A stretch of DNA of 64,000 nt from an uncultured Erythrobacter sp. (GTDB lineage Bacteria; Pseudomonadota; Alphaproteobacteria; Sphingomonadales; Sphingomonadaceae), in contig CANLVN010000001.1 of NCBI GenBank assembly GCA_947494705.1, forward strand, positions 124,001 through 188,000, given 5' to 3'. How positions within the stretch are numbered: position 1 is the first letter of the stretch; every line of letters starts with the position of its first letter. The position numbers and the translations under genes were made by a program. Positions 1-10,821 of this stretch are shown here, piece after piece. The notes beneath the pieces are model-generated. The model made no database searches, had not been told where the DNA came from, and worked only from the letters and a program-made list of their open reading frames with translations.

Positions 1-1797
1 ATCGGCGGCTACGGCAATTGCGTCGGCGTTCCGACCGTGGGCGGCGAGACCAACTTCCACCCGGCCTATGACGGCAATATCCTCGTCAACGCGATGACGG
101 TCGGCGTCGCGGATGCAGACAAGATATTCTATTCCGCCGCGACCGGCGTCGGCAATCCCATCGTCTATGTCGGATCGAAGACCGGTCGCGACGGCATCCA
201 TGGCGCGACCATGGCGAGCGCCGATTTCGAAGAGGATGCCGAGGCCAAGCGCCCCACAGTGCAAGTCGGCGATCCCTTCACCGAAAAGCTGCTGATCGAG
301 GCGTGCCTCGAACTGATGGCGACCGATGCGATCGTCGCGATCCAGGATATGGGCGCAGCGGGCCTCACCTCCTCCAGCGTCGAGATGGCGACCAACGGCA
401 AGGCGGGCATCCGGCTCGACATGGACAAGGTGCCGTGCCGCGAAGAGGGCATGACGCCTTACGAGATGATGTTGTCAGAGAGCCAGGAGCGGATGCTCAT
501 GGTCCTGAAGCCCGGCAAGGAAGAGATGGCCGCGGCGATCTTCGAGAAGTGGGAGCTCGACTTCGCGGTGATCGGCGAGGTCACGGATACCCAGCACATG
601 GTACTCGAATGGCAGGGCGAGGTCGTGTGCGACATCCCGCTCGGCCCACTCGCCGCCGATGCACCCGAATATGACCGGCCCTATCTTGGCAAAGACGAAT
701 ATGCGCAATGGGCCGGAATTACGCCTGTGGCCAACGTGCCCGACACCGAGGATCCGGGCGCGGACCTGCTGAAACTGCTCTCCAGCCCCAACCTGGCCTC
801 GCGCCGCTGGATTGCCGAACAGTATGACAGCCAGGTGATGGCCGACACACTCCAGACGGGAGGCGATGCCAGCGTCGTTCGCGTCCACGGCACCGACAAG
901 GCGCTCGCGATGAGCACCGACTGCACGCCGCGCTATGTCCACGCCGATCCCTATGAGGGCGGAAAGCAGGCCATTGCCGAGGCGTATCGCAACCTTTGCG
1001 CGGTCGGTGCGCGTCCGCTTGCGGTCACCAACTGCCTCAACTTCGCCAACCCGCAGCGGCCGGAGATCATGGCGCAATTCGTGCACGCGCTGGAGGGCAT
1101 GGGCGACGCGTGCCGCGCGCTCGATTTCCCGATCGTGAGTGGCAATGTCTCGCTCTACAACGAATCGAAGGCGACCGGCGGCGGCAGCGCGATCCTGCCC
1201 ACCCCTGCCATCGGCGGTGTCGGAATCATCGAAGACGCGTCAAAGATGGTCACCACCGCTTTCAAGTCAGAGGGCGACGCAATCTACCTTCTCGCGCCCG
1301 AATTCTGGGCGAAGCCCGACCCTACTCGCTCGCACCTGGGCAAGTCGCGCTGGCTTGCCGATATACATGGCCGCGACGAAGGCCGTGCGCCGCCTGTCAA
1401 TCTCGCCGCCGAATTCGGCGCCGGACATATCGTGCGCAAGCTGATCGGCGAAGGGCTTCTGTCGGCGGTCCACGACCTGTCCGATGGAGGACTTGCGGTG
1501 GCGCTCGCGGAAATGGCGCTGTCCGGTGGGATCGGCGCCGATCTGGTCGCCAATGACGCTTACACCGCCGCGCAATGGTGGTTCGGCGAGGATCAGGCGC
1601 GCTATGTCATCACGGTCTCGCCGGAAACCGCCGAAGCCTTCAACCGCATCGTTGCCGAAGGGCCGGAAATCCCTGAAGCCGAGATGGTCGGGTTCCACCG
1701 TATCGGAACGGTCGGCGGCGACAGCCTGCTCGGCGTCACGCTCGAACAAATGCGCGAAGCTCACGAGAGCTTCTTCCGCTACTGGATGGAAGGCTGA
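1..1797 (+). CDS. purL: Phosphoribosylformylglycinamidine synthase subunit PurL (5' part outside window)
   Basis: Step four of purine synthesis: ATP-dependent conversion of FGAR to FGAM, in complex with PurS and the PurQ glutaminase. The reading frame is open from base 1, so the N-terminus lies outside the window; 598 codons remain of a family length near 740. Visible are the GGYGNC and PTVGGE motifs at the start, [49 protein letters not shown] and a late [15 protein letters not shown]. It ends without a glutaminase domain, so this is the small bacterial type. The GTG at position 37 is internal, not a start. It converges on coq4. Confidence 0.97.
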   Translation: MGGYGNCVGVPTVGGETNFHPAYDGNILVNAMTVGVADADKIFYSAATGVGNPIVYVGSKTGRDGIHGATMASADFEEDAEAKRPTVQVGDPFTEKLLIEACLELMATDAIVAIQDMGAAGLTSSSVEMATNGKAGIRLDMDKVPCREEGMTPYEMMLSESQERMLMVLKPGKEEMAAAIFEKWELDFAVIGEVTDTQHMVLEWQGEVVCDIPLGPLAADAPEYDRPYLGKDEYAQWAGITPVANVPDTEDPGADLLKLLSSPNLASRRWIAEQYDSQVMADTLQTGGDASVVRVHGTDKALAMSTDCTPRYVHADPYEGGKQAIAEAYRNLCAVGARPLAVTNCLNFANPQRPEIMAQFVHALEGMGDACRALDFPIVSGNVSLYNESKATGGGSAILPTPAIGGVGIIEDASKMVTTAFKSEGDAIYLLAPEFWAKPDPTRSHLGKSRWLADIHGRDEGRAPPVNLAAEFGAGHIVRKLIGEGLLSAVHDLSDGGLAVALAEMALSGGIGADLVANDAYTAAQWWFGEDQARYVITVSPETAEAFNRIVAEGPEIPEAEMVGFHRIGTVGGDSLLGVTLEQMREAHESFFRYWMEG

Positions 1798-1821
1798 CGG
1801 AGGGCCTGGCGGCCCGCTGCC

Positions 1822-2619
1822 CTATGCGGCGGCGGGCTGCGGGGCTTCGAGGCCAAGCTGCTCTTCGGTATAGCCTTCGTTTTCGAGGATGCGCAGACAG
1901 GCACGGTAGACGCTAGGCCGGCCTATGTTCAGACGCTTGCGCGCCGCGTCGATATCTTCGCGCAGCAGCGCCTCGATGTCCTGGTGCGCCAGCTTCGCCG
2001 CCGCTTTGCCCAGTCGCTGCCCCTCGCGGATCGAGGCGAAAAGCGGCGCTGATGTGCCGGTCACCTTCCTGATCTGACGCGCGGCGGCATAGGCGATGAA
2101 CAGCACACCCGTGTTGTGGTTTTGCGAATAGGTAAAGCCGAGCAGACTCGCCTCGCCCAGCGCATCGCGACCGTAGCCCGTCATGATGTGGAACAGGTCG
2201 TGCGTGTCGCGCAGGCGATCAAAATACCACTGCGTCAGGTCCTGCGGCAACGTTTCGGGGGGCGCCCATTTGTGGCTTTCGGCGACGAGCCCGGCTGCGC
2301 TGAGTCCTTCGCGCTTCATGAAGGCCATGTAGTGTTTTCCGACAGAGTTTTCCGGCAGGTCTGCCCAGCGGTCGTGATCGTCCAGCATTGCAGGCAGGTC
2401 GATCTCGTTGCGCAGGAAACGCTGGCCTTCGTCCGAGCGGATGAAGTCCCAGCCCTGCTTCAGGCTCTTCTTGCCCTTCAGCGCCTCGATGATGTGAAAG
2501 ACCTGTTCCGTGTCTTCCTTGTCCTCGACCAGTTTGCCGAAATGACGCAGCGCCTTGATAGGCTTGAAACCGGATGTCTTGCGACCGGGAGCGACCAGCG
2601 GGCGATCGATCATAGCCAT
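1822..2619 (-). CDS. coq4: Ubiquinone biosynthesis protein Coq4
   Basis: Coq4 family protein of 265 aa, which supports ubiquinone synthesis (in eukaryotes it organises the CoQ complex and acts on the ring carboxyl). The family metal-binding motif is visible as DTHDLFHIMTGYGRDALGE in the middle of the protein (H-D-x-x-H, then an acidic residue), followed by a C-terminal helical part with EEQLGLE. I chose the ATG at 2619 because GAGGA sits 7 bases upstream; an in-frame ATG further upstream (2655) lacks a ribosome site. It converges with purL over a 24-bp gap. A promoter candidate lies at 2679-2707. Confidence 0.93.
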   Translation of the reverse strand: MAMIDRPLVAPGRKTSGFKPIKALRHFGKLVEDKEDTEQVFHIIEALKGKKSLKQGWDFIRSDEGQRFLRNEIDLPAMLDDHDRWADLPENSVGKHYMAFMKREGLSAAGLVAESHKWAPPETLPQDLTQWYFDRLRDTHDLFHIMTGYGRDALGEASLLGFTYSQNHNTGVLFIAYAAARQIRKVTGTSAPLFASIREGQRLGKAAAKLAHQDIEALLREDIDAARKRLNIGRPSVYRACLRILENEGYTEEQLGLEAPQPAAA

Positions 2620-2678
2620 GATTTTTTCCTCGTGTTGAACGCCCCTGAAGGGCAACTCAAATTAGGTTCGTGCAATGC

Positions 2679-2707
2679 AACTTACAGCCGTGTCAGTAAA
2701 GCGTCAA
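2679..2707 (-). promoter_or_regulatory. Candidate sigma-70 promoter of coq4
   Basis: On the minus strand TTGACG (-35, 2707-2702) is followed after exactly 17 bases by TAAGTT (-10, 2684-2679), with the coq4 start about 60 bases further on. Spacing and hexamers fit the housekeeping consensus moderately. No experimental support. Confidence 0.45.
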
Positions 2708-2744
2708 GGTTCCCTTTACGCTACGATATGGCATAGCCTCGATC

Positions 2745-3431
2745 ATGCGCGACCACGAAACCGTACCCTATTCGCTCGTAAGCCTGTCCGATGAACAATC
2801 CGTTGCGCGCGCGCGGGCCATGCGCGACCGGCTGAAACAGCGCCGGACCTGCCGATATTTCAGCGATGATGCCGTGCCCCGCGAAGTCATAGAAGCGGCA
2901 ATCGAAGCGGCCGCAACGGCCCCCAATGGCGCGAACCATCAACCCTGGCACTTCACCATCGTCGAAAGCGCAGAGAAGAAGCGCGCCATTCGCGAAGCTG
3001 CCGAAGCCGAGGAACGGCGCTTTTACGGCGAAGATGGCGACGACCCGAAGGCGAGCGACGAATGGCTCGGCGCGCTGCGCGACCTCGGCACCGATGCGGA
3101 CAAGCCCTTCCTGGAAACTGCGCCCTACCTCATCGTCGTTTTCGCGCAGCGCAAGGGCGGTATCGCGGAAGACGGGACGACGCAGAACTATTACGTCAAC
3201 GAAAGCGTCGGGATCGCCTGCGGTATGCTGATCGCGACACTGCATGAGGCGGGGCTCGCGACATTGACGCACACGCCCTCGCCCATGGGTTTCCTGCGCG
3301 AAGCATGTGGACGGCCCGAATGGGAAAAGCCGCTGATGATTGTGGTGGTAGGGCACCCCGCCAAGGATGCGACATTCCCGGCAAAGGCGCTCGACAAAAA
3401 GCCGCTCTCGCAGATCGCCAGCTGGCTCTAG
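2745..3431 (+). CDS. Nitroreductase-family flavoprotein, iodotyrosine-deiodinase/BluB-like
   Basis: 228-aa FMN-dependent oxidoreductase of the nitroreductase fold. The N-terminal signature RRTCRYFSDDAVP and APNGANHQPWHFTIV (residues about 33-72) is the flavin-binding region; NYYVNESVGIACGMLIATLHE is the dimer-core helix. The FYGEDGDDPKASDEW insertion resembles the lid of the iodotyrosine-deiodinase and BluB branch rather than NfsA/NfsB. The natural substrate is unknown. Its stop codon overlaps the stop codon of the convergent acyltransferase gene by 4 bp. No clear ribosome site precedes the ATG. Confidence 0.85.
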   Translation: MRDHETVPYSLVSLSDEQSVARARAMRDRLKQRRTCRYFSDDAVPREVIEAAIEAAATAPNGANHQPWHFTIVESAEKKRAIREAAEAEERRFYGEDGDDPKASDEWLGALRDLGTDADKPFLETAPYLIVVFAQRKGGIAEDGTTQNYYVNESVGIACGMLIATLHEAGLATLTHTPSPMGFLREACGRPEWEKPLMIVVVGHPAKDATFPAKALDKKPLSQIASWL

Positions 3432-5320
3432 GGCGCGTTTCGCACCAGTGCCGGATGGTCGAACTCGCCGGTAAAAAGCTCGCTGGAGGATTGTGTGAAG
3501 TGGTCGTTGTCGACGATTGTGGGTGCATAGTCCGGGCCGAAATAGAGGCATTGGGGCTCGCACTGGATCGCCAGCAGCGAAACGTAATCCGCACCTTCCG
3601 CGCGCGCCAGATCGGCGAGAATGGGATCTAGCCGTGCAGGCCTTTCGCCACGCATGGCGTCCGGCAATTCCGCTCTTTCTCCACGCTCCACAGCCAAGGC
3701 AAGCAGGCGCGGCACGAATTGCGCCCATTCGGCGGCAGGTCCGACCAGCAACACCGCGAGCCCCTCTTCGTGCAGTCTTGAAAGCGTCGCGCGCAAGGCA
3801 GGCAGGTCCTCCTCCTCCCAGCGACCGGCAAGAATAACGAGGTCGGGTTGGCGCTGCGGGATATAATCTTCAAACGCCCATCCCATGAGTTGCGCGCAGA
3901 AAGGATAATCGCCCGCTGGCGCACCGATCACGGGCCGGCAGCCCGCTGCGCTCACCTGTGACACCGCGCTGCCGGGAAAGTTCGCGATCAGGCCGGGCGC
4001 GAGATGCGCTGCGTGGCTGTCACCTATTAGCAGGACCGAAGGCCTCGCGTCGGCTGGCGCAAGGCAGCTTTGCGCATCGAATGTCTGCGATCGATTGTTG
4101 ATGAAGCAGGTGCCGGATCGCAGCACGTTGTCCAGCGGGTAGTCGATCGTCGCCGCAATCTTTGCACCGCGCTCGGAGAAACGCTGCGGCCAGCCCCCGC
4201 TCGCGACAAAAGCCACCGCGGCGCCTAGCAATGCGACGGTTAGCAGGCCGCTACCGGCAATCAGTGGTCGGGTGCGGAAAGTCTTTCGCCGGAATGGCTC
4301 CTCCACGAACCGCCAGCTCAGCACCGCAAGACCGAAGGAAAGCACGGTCGCGATCGACTGCAAGCGCCAGTCCAATTCGGCGGCGGGCAGGCCCAGCAAC
4401 AACAGCACGATTACCGGCCAGTGCCACAGATAGAGCGAATAGGAGATCCGCCCGACAAACCGCACCGGCGCGAGCGAAAGGACACTTCCCACTATACTTG
4501 CCCCCGCAGACCCTGCAGCGACGATCGCCGCCGCCCCTGCCACTGGCAAAACCGCGCGCCATCCGGGAAACGGCGTGTCGGTGGTGAAGGTGGCGATTGC
4601 GTAGCCGATCAAGGCCAGCCCAATGAGCGCCAGCCCCTCGCGCACCCATCTTCGGCCAAGGAATGGCAGCGGTGTGATCGCCACCAACATGCCAGCCAGA
4701 AACTCCCACAGACGCGCAGGCAGGCCGTAGAAGCTCGCCCAGGGATAGGCGAGCGACACTGCCGCCGATCCAATGGCTGCCAGTACCAGTCCAACCCACA
4801 GCCCGACCTTGCCGAACCGGACGAGGCCCAGCACCAGCAGCGGCAGCAACAAATAGAACTGCCCCTCCACACCCAGCGTCCACATGTGAAGGAGCACTTC
4901 GTGTTCGCTTTCGGCATAGGCGCCGCGATGCAGCAGGAAATGAATGTTCGCCATGAACAGCGAGGAAGAGCCGAGGCTCCAGCCATAGTCGGCAAGCTCG
5001 CTCGGCATCAGCAGGGTCGCTGCCGCGATGGTCACGACCGCCAGTACCGTAAGCATGACCGGCACGATCCGCCGCACCCGGCGCACGAGGTAGTCGGAAA
5101 AACGAAACCGCCCCTCGCCCACTTCGCGCACCACGATCCCGCCGATCAGGAAGCCCGAGATGACGAAGAAGATATCGACCCCAACGAACCCGCCGCTCGC
5201 GCCCGCTATCTCGAGGTGGAAAAGCAAGACCGCCAGAACGGCGATGGCTCGCAGCCCCTCGATATCGGGGCGAAAACTGTCGCGCCCCGAACCGTCCCGG
5301 TTCTGCGCGGCGGAGATCAA
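3428..5320 (-). CDS. OafA/YrhL-type acyltransferase with C-terminal SGNH domain
   Basis: 630-aa membrane O-acyltransferase expected to acetylate cell-surface polysaccharide. The N-terminal acyltransferase-3 domain (about residues 17-340) shows FRPDIEGLRAIAVLAVLLFH, GFVGVDIFFVISGFLI and LLHMWTLGVEGQFYLLLP with about ten hydrophobic segments. The C-terminal periplasmic SGNH part contains the Ser motif LLIGDSHAAHL. The start is a TTG at 5320: no ATG or GTG occurs in frame before the first membrane segment, GGTGG lies 4 bases upstream, and it overlaps the serB stop codon (TTGA), implying translational coupling with serB. The family usually reads VEEQ where this protein has VEGQ. Confidence 0.88.
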   Translation of the reverse strand: MISAAQNRDGSGRDSFRPDIEGLRAIAVLAVLLFHLEIAGASGGFVGVDIFFVISGFLIGGIVVREVGEGRFRFSDYLVRRVRRIVPVMLTVLAVVTIAAATLLMPSELADYGWSLGSSSLFMANIHFLLHRGAYAESEHEVLLHMWTLGVEGQFYLLLPLLVLGLVRFGKVGLWVGLVLAAIGSAAVSLAYPWASFYGLPARLWEFLAGMLVAITPLPFLGRRWVREGLALIGLALIGYAIATFTTDTPFPGWRAVLPVAGAAAIVAAGSAGASIVGSVLSLAPVRFVGRISYSLYLWHWPVIVLLLLGLPAAELDWRLQSIATVLSFGLAVLSWRFVEEPFRRKTFRTRPLIAGSGLLTVALLGAAVAFVASGGWPQRFSERGAKIAATIDYPLDNVLRSGTCFINNRSQTFDAQSCLAPADARPSVLLIGDSHAAHLAPGLIANFPGSAVSQVSAAGCRPVIGAPAGDYPFCAQLMGWAFEDYIPQRQPDLVILAGRWEEEDLPALRATLSRLHEEGLAVLLVGPAAEWAQFVPRLLALAVERGERAELPDAMRGERPARLDPILADLARAEGADYVSLLAIQCEPQCLYFGPDYAPTIVDNDHFTQSSSELFTGEFDHPALVRNAP

Positions 5321-6201
5321 CCTTCCACCCAGTCCCTGCGCGCGATGCCCAAGAGCGGCAGGATCGCGGTCAGATCGCCCCGGTCGATCCGCCCGTTGGC
5401 GGCATCACGCGCCTTGGGTTTGGCATAATAGGCAAAGCCGTAATCGGCGGCCTCGATCATCGGGATGTCGTTGGCCCCGTCCCCGCTTGCCAGCACCCGC
5501 GCGCCCTCGCCCAGATTGTCCGCTTCCTCGCGCAGGACGGCGAGCTTGGTCGATGCGTCGGAAATCGCTCCATCCAGTGCGCCGGTCAGCTTGCCACCCT
5601 CGACAGCGAGCCGGTTGCCCACCACCCGGTCGAAATCGAGCCATTCGGCAACGCGGTCGGCGAAATGGTGAAATCCGCCGGTGACAAGGACGCTGCGGCA
5701 GCCATGCGCCTTTAGCGTTGCAACCAGCACGCGCGCGCCCGGCGACGGCGTAATCCGCTCGGCAAGGCAGCGTTCGATCGCGCTTTCCTCAAGCCCCGCC
5801 AGCAAGCCCACCCGCTCGCGAAGCGCGCTTTCGAAATCCAGCTCGCCCTGCATGGCCCGTTCGGTGATGGCGCTGATCTGGTCCTTCAGCCCGGCGAAAT
5901 CCGCCAGTTCGTCGATACATTCCTGCCCGATCATGGTCGAATCCATGTCCGAAACGAACAGGCGCGGCACGACGATCTCGTCTTCGCTCACCAGGATATC
6001 GGCGGGAGCGAAGAAACGGTCGATCGTGTCCACCACGTCGGCCCGCGCACCTTCGGCAAGGCGCATTTCGAGCACGTGTTCGCCGGCATCGATGATGCTG
6101 GCCGAGGCAAGCGGGTTGCCCGCACTCTCGAAAGAGGCAGCGGCCGCATCAAGCCGTGTTTCAAGATCCGAATGGTCTGCTATCAGACGCGCGATGAGCA
6201 C
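5317..6201 (-). CDS. serB: Phosphoserine phosphatase SerB
   Basis: Last step of serine synthesis, a HAD-superfamily phosphatase of 294 aa. All HAD motifs are present: VSDMDSTMIGQECIDELA (nucleophile Asp), LVTGGFHHFADRVAEWLDFD (motif II), a Lys in DASTKLAVLREEAD, and SGDGANDIPMIEAADYG (motif III). The N-terminal region is a regulatory ACT-like domain. The start is the GTG at 6201: AGGAG lies 8 bases upstream, and further upstream the frame runs into miaA sequence. Its 5' end overlaps the divergent miaA start by 8 bp. Downstream it is coupled to the acyltransferase gene. Confidence 0.94.
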   Translation of the reverse strand: MLIARLIADHSDLETRLDAAAASFESAGNPLASASIIDAGEHVLEMRLAEGARADVVDTIDRFFAPADILVSEDEIVVPRLFVSDMDSTMIGQECIDELADFAGLKDQISAITERAMQGELDFESALRERVGLLAGLEESAIERCLAERITPSPGARVLVATLKAHGCRSVLVTGGFHHFADRVAEWLDFDRVVGNRLAVEGGKLTGALDGAISDASTKLAVLREEADNLGEGARVLASGDGANDIPMIEAADYGFAYYAKPKARDAANGRIDRGDLTAILPLLGIARRDWVEG

Positions 6202-7153
6202 CAAGACTTCTCCTACCGACGCTGGAAGCGCGCCACCACTCGCGCTCATTGCAGGACCGACCGCGAGCGGCAAGAGCGCGACCGCGCTGGCCCTGGCGGA
6301 AAAGTTGAAAAAGTCCGGGCGCGAGCCCGTCATCGTCAATGCGGACTCGATGCAGGTCTATGCCGACATTCCGATTCTCTCTGCAGCACCGTCACAGGCC
6401 GAGCGCGAGCAATGCGAGCACCGGCTTTATGGCGAATGGGATGGAGCCGATCCGTGCAGTGCAGCCGACTGGGCAGCGCGGGCGCGTGAAGAGATTGCAG
6501 ACCTCCATGGCAAGGGTGCGGTGCCGATCCTCGTCGGAGGTACGGGGATGTATCTCAAGGTCCTGATCGAAGGGATCGCGCCCATCCCCGAAATCGATCC
6601 CGAAATCCGCAGCGTGGTGCGCGCCATGGATACGCCAACCGCCTACAAGGCCCTGGGTATCGAGGACCCGGTTCGCGCCGCCGAGCTGGAGCCCGGCGAC
6701 AGCCAGCGCATCGCTCGCGCATTGGAGGTCAAGCGCTCGACCGGCGTGACGCTGGGCGACTGGCAGCAGGCAAAGACCGGCGGAATAGGCGAAGCGGTGA
6801 GCCTGCATGCCGCGGTACACATGCCGCCACGCCAATGGGTCTATGATCGCTGTGACACGCGATTTGCCCAGATGCTGGACGATGGCGCAATCGAAGAGGT
6901 CAAGGCTTTGCTCGCCCGCGACCTGTCCCCCGACCTGCCAGTCATGCGCGCCATCGGCGTTCCCGAAATCGCGCGGCTGGTGCGCGGCGAGATCACGCGC
7001 GAGGACGCAATCGCGGCTGGTGCGCAGTCCACACGCCAATATGCGAAGCGCCAGTTCACCTGGCTGCGCAACCAGTCCCCGCCCGGCTGGCCGCGCGTTG
7101 AGTCTGAAAATATCGATATTGACACCATTTTTGGATCATTATTTCAAGATTAA
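6194..7153 (+). CDS. miaA: tRNA dimethylallyltransferase MiaA
   Basis: Adds the dimethylallyl group to N6 of A37 in tRNAs reading UNN codons. The 319-aa protein shows the P-loop LALIAGPTASGKSATALALA (residues about 15-34), NADSMQVYADIPILSAAPS, LVGGTGMYLKVLIEGIAPIP, and the C-terminal TRQYAKRQFTWLRNQ tRNA-contact region. I chose the ATG at 6194, the first Met before the P-loop; the frame is open much further upstream, but that part is antisense to serB. No strong ribosome site is seen. It is divergent from serB with overlapping 5' ends. Confidence 0.95.
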   Translation: MSTKTSPTDAGSAPPLALIAGPTASGKSATALALAEKLKKSGREPVIVNADSMQVYADIPILSAAPSQAEREQCEHRLYGEWDGADPCSAADWAARAREEIADLHGKGAVPILVGGTGMYLKVLIEGIAPIPEIDPEIRSVVRAMDTPTAYKALGIEDPVRAAELEPGDSQRIARALEVKRSTGVTLGDWQQAKTGGIGEAVSLHAAVHMPPRQWVYDRCDTRFAQMLDDGAIEEVKALLARDLSPDLPVMRAIGVPEIARLVRGEITREDAIAAGAQSTRQYAKRQFTWLRNQSPPGWPRVESENIDIDTIFGSLFQD

Positions 7154-7213
7154 TGGTTGACCCGTTAGAATCAGTCCTCTAGCGGGGCGTCCAGAGCTAG
7201 TCATTGCACTAAC

Positions 7214-7242
7214 TTGGACTTGTAACGAAACGTCGCTAGAAA
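7214..7242 (+). promoter_or_regulatory. Candidate promoter of the ilv leader/ilvBNC operon
   Basis: TTGGAC (7214-7219), 17-base spacer, TAGAAA (7237-7242); a start near 7249 would place the leader peptide about 28 bases into the transcript. A second weaker TTGACC lies at 7157. Prediction from spacing only. Confidence 0.35.
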
Positions 7243-7276
7243 GCGCTGACGCGAAACGAAAAGAGGTCGGTCGATC

Positions 7277-7312
7277 ATGCTTACGGTAATTCTTGTAGGG
7301 GAAACGGGCTGA
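7277..7312 (+). CDS. ilv operon leader peptide (11 aa)
   Basis: A short frame reads MLTVILVGETG, with five of residues 2-7 being Leu, Val or Ile, the end products of the downstream pathway. GAGG at 7263-7266 lies 10 bases before the ATG. It stops at 7312 and is followed by a terminator hairpin 30 bases on and then by ilvB. This is the classical arrangement for ribosome-mediated attenuation by branched-chain aminoacyl-tRNA supply. The leader sequence and context are seen; the regulation is inferred. Confidence 0.75.
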   Translation: MLTVILVGETG

Positions 7313-7341
7313 TCGGGGTTCAATCATAGAACGTCCTGACC

Positions 7342-7374
7342 GGCCCGACGCGACCAACCGCATCGGGCCTTTTT
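7342..7374 (+). terminator. Intrinsic terminator, probable ilv attenuator
   Basis: GGCCCGACGC (7342-7351) pairs with GCATCGGGCC (7360-7369) with one mismatch, loop of 8, followed by five T. It stands between the branched-chain leader peptide and ilvB, so it is best read as an attenuator, not an operon end. A possible competing pairing: TCGGG just after the leader stop codon could pair with CCCGA in the left arm. I did not fold it computationally. Confidence 0.8.
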
Positions 7375-7393
7375 CATTTTGAGGAGAGATAAA

Positions 7394-9148
7394 GTGTCGC
7401 AGGCTTCCGGAGCCGCACTGTTGATGCAATGCTTGGTCGATCAGGGTGTCGAATTCGTGTTCGGCTATCCCGGCGGTGCGGTATTGCCGATCTACGACGA
7501 ACTGTTCGGCGACGAGCGGCTTCGCCACATCCTCGTGCGTCACGAAGCGGGCGCAGCCCACGCTGCGGAAGGCTATGCGCGCGCGACGGGCAAGCCCGGC
7601 GTCGTGCTGGTCACATCAGGGCCCGGCGCGACCAATGCGGTTACCGGGATCGCCGATGCCTTCATGGACTCGATCCCGCTGGTCGTCATCACCGGCCAGG
7701 TTCCGACCGCGCTGATCGGCACCGATGCATTCCAGGAGGCCGACACGGTCGGCATCACGCGCCACTGCACAAAGCACAACTACCTCGTGAAAGACCCCGC
7801 CGACCTCGTCGCGACGGTCGAGGAAGCGTTCCGCATCGCCACCACCGGTCGCCCCGGTCCGGTCGTGATCGACATCCCCAAGGACGTGCAGATCGCCATT
7901 CCGTCGGAATCGAAAGCGCCGACCAAGCCCGGTTCGCATCGCTACGCCCCGCAAATGGTCGCGCCCGCGGACCAGATCGCAGAGGCGATAGAGATGATTG
8001 CGGGCGCTGAGCGTCCGATCTTCTACACCGGCGGCGGCGTCATCAATTCCGGCCCGCGCGCGAGTGAGCTGCTGCGCAAGCTGCAGGACCTGACCAACGC
8101 GCCGGTCACCTCGACCCTGATGGGCCTGGGGGCTTTCCCTGACACCCATCCCGACTGGCTCGGCATGCTTGGGATGCACGGCACCTACGAAGCCAACATG
8201 GCGATGAACAAGTCGGACGTGATGGTTTGCATCGGCGCACGATTTGACGACCGTGTGACCGGGCGCCTCGATGCGTTCAGTCCGGAGTCGAAGAAGATAC
8301 ACATCGACATCGACCGCAGCTCGATCAACAAGAATGTCGGCGTCGATCTCGGCATCATAGGCGATTGTGCGACCGTGCTCGAACAGCTGATCGAGGCATG
8401 GGGCAGCAACAAGGGCAAGGACCTGGGCGAATGGAAAGCGCGGATCGCCGGATGGCGCGCACGCGAATGTCTTGCCTATCCGGAGAAGTCCAAGGCCGAT
8501 CCCAGCGCGATCATGCCGCAAAAGGCGGTCGAGCGGCTGTATGAAATGACCCGCGATCGCAGCCCGATCATCTCCACCGAAGTCGGCCAGCACCAGATGT
8601 GGGCGGCGCAATATTACGGTTTTGCCGAGCCGAACAAGTGGCTGACCAGCGGTGGACTCGGCACGATGGGCTATGGCCTGCCCGCGGCCATCGGCGCGCA
8701 GCTGGGCAATCCCGACACTCTCGTGATCGACATTGCCGGAGAAGCATCGATCCAGATGAACATCCAGGAACTGGGCACGGCGAGCCAGTATCGCCTGCCG
8801 GTCAAGGTGTTCATCCTCAACAACGAATATATGGGCATGGTCCGCCAATGGCAGGAACTGACCTATGAGAGCCGCTATTCGAACTCCTACTCTGACAGCC
8901 TGCCCGATTTTGTCGCGCTGGCCGAAGCCTATGGCTGGAAGGGTATCCGCATCGAAAATGGCGACGAACTCGACGCCGGGATCGAGGCGATGATGGCGCA
9001 TGACGGGCCGGTGATCGTCGATTGCCACGTGGCCAAGGACGCAAATTGTTTCCCGATGATCCCAAGCGGCGCCGCACATACCGAGATGCTGCTCTACGGC
9101 GACCAAGTCGGTGGCACGATGGACGACGAAGCCAAGGCTTTGGTTTAG
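7394..9148 (+). CDS. ilvB: Acetolactate synthase, large catalytic subunit
   Basis: First common step of valine, leucine and isoleucine synthesis: ThDP-dependent condensation of two pyruvates, or of pyruvate and 2-oxobutyrate. The 584-aa protein has VEFVFGYPGGAVLPIYDEL, the catalytic Glu in VRHEAGAAHAAEGYARATG, the FAD-region SGPGATNAVTGIADAFMDS, and the ThDP/Mg motif near DIAGEASIQMN...EYMGMVRQWQEL (GEAS where many enzymes have GDGS). The start is the GTG at 7394 with GAGGAG 7 bases upstream. It is the first gene of ilvBNC, controlled by the leader and terminator upstream. Confidence 0.96.
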   Translation: MSQASGAALLMQCLVDQGVEFVFGYPGGAVLPIYDELFGDERLRHILVRHEAGAAHAAEGYARATGKPGVVLVTSGPGATNAVTGIADAFMDSIPLVVITGQVPTALIGTDAFQEADTVGITRHCTKHNYLVKDPADLVATVEEAFRIATTGRPGPVVIDIPKDVQIAIPSESKAPTKPGSHRYAPQMVAPADQIAEAIEMIAGAERPIFYTGGGVINSGPRASELLRKLQDLTNAPVTSTLMGLGAFPDTHPDWLGMLGMHGTYEANMAMNKSDVMVCIGARFDDRVTGRLDAFSPESKKIHIDIDRSSINKNVGVDLGIIGDCATVLEQLIEAWGSNKGKDLGEWKARIAGWRARECLAYPEKSKADPSAIMPQKAVERLYEMTRDRSPIISTEVGQHQMWAAQYYGFAEPNKWLTSGGLGTMGYGLPAAIGAQLGNPDTLVIDIAGEASIQMNIQELGTASQYRLPVKVFILNNEYMGMVRQWQELTYESRYSNSYSDSLPDFVALAEAYGWKGIRIENGDELDAGIEAMMAHDGPVIVDCHVAKDANCFPMIPSGAAHTEMLLYGDQVGGTMDDEAKALV

Positions 9149-9161
9149 GGGCGCGAAGGAA

Positions 9162-10803
<1,642 letters not shown>

Positions 10804-10821
10804 CGTCACGGGTGGTGGGCA

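Noticed and set aside
1802..1815. Terminator between purL and coq4
   Set aside because: GGGCC-TGGC-GGCCC is only 5 bp and has no T run on either strand.
5681..6193. 171-codon N-terminal extension of miaA
   Set aside because: It is antisense to serB and lacks homology; MiaA begins at 6194.
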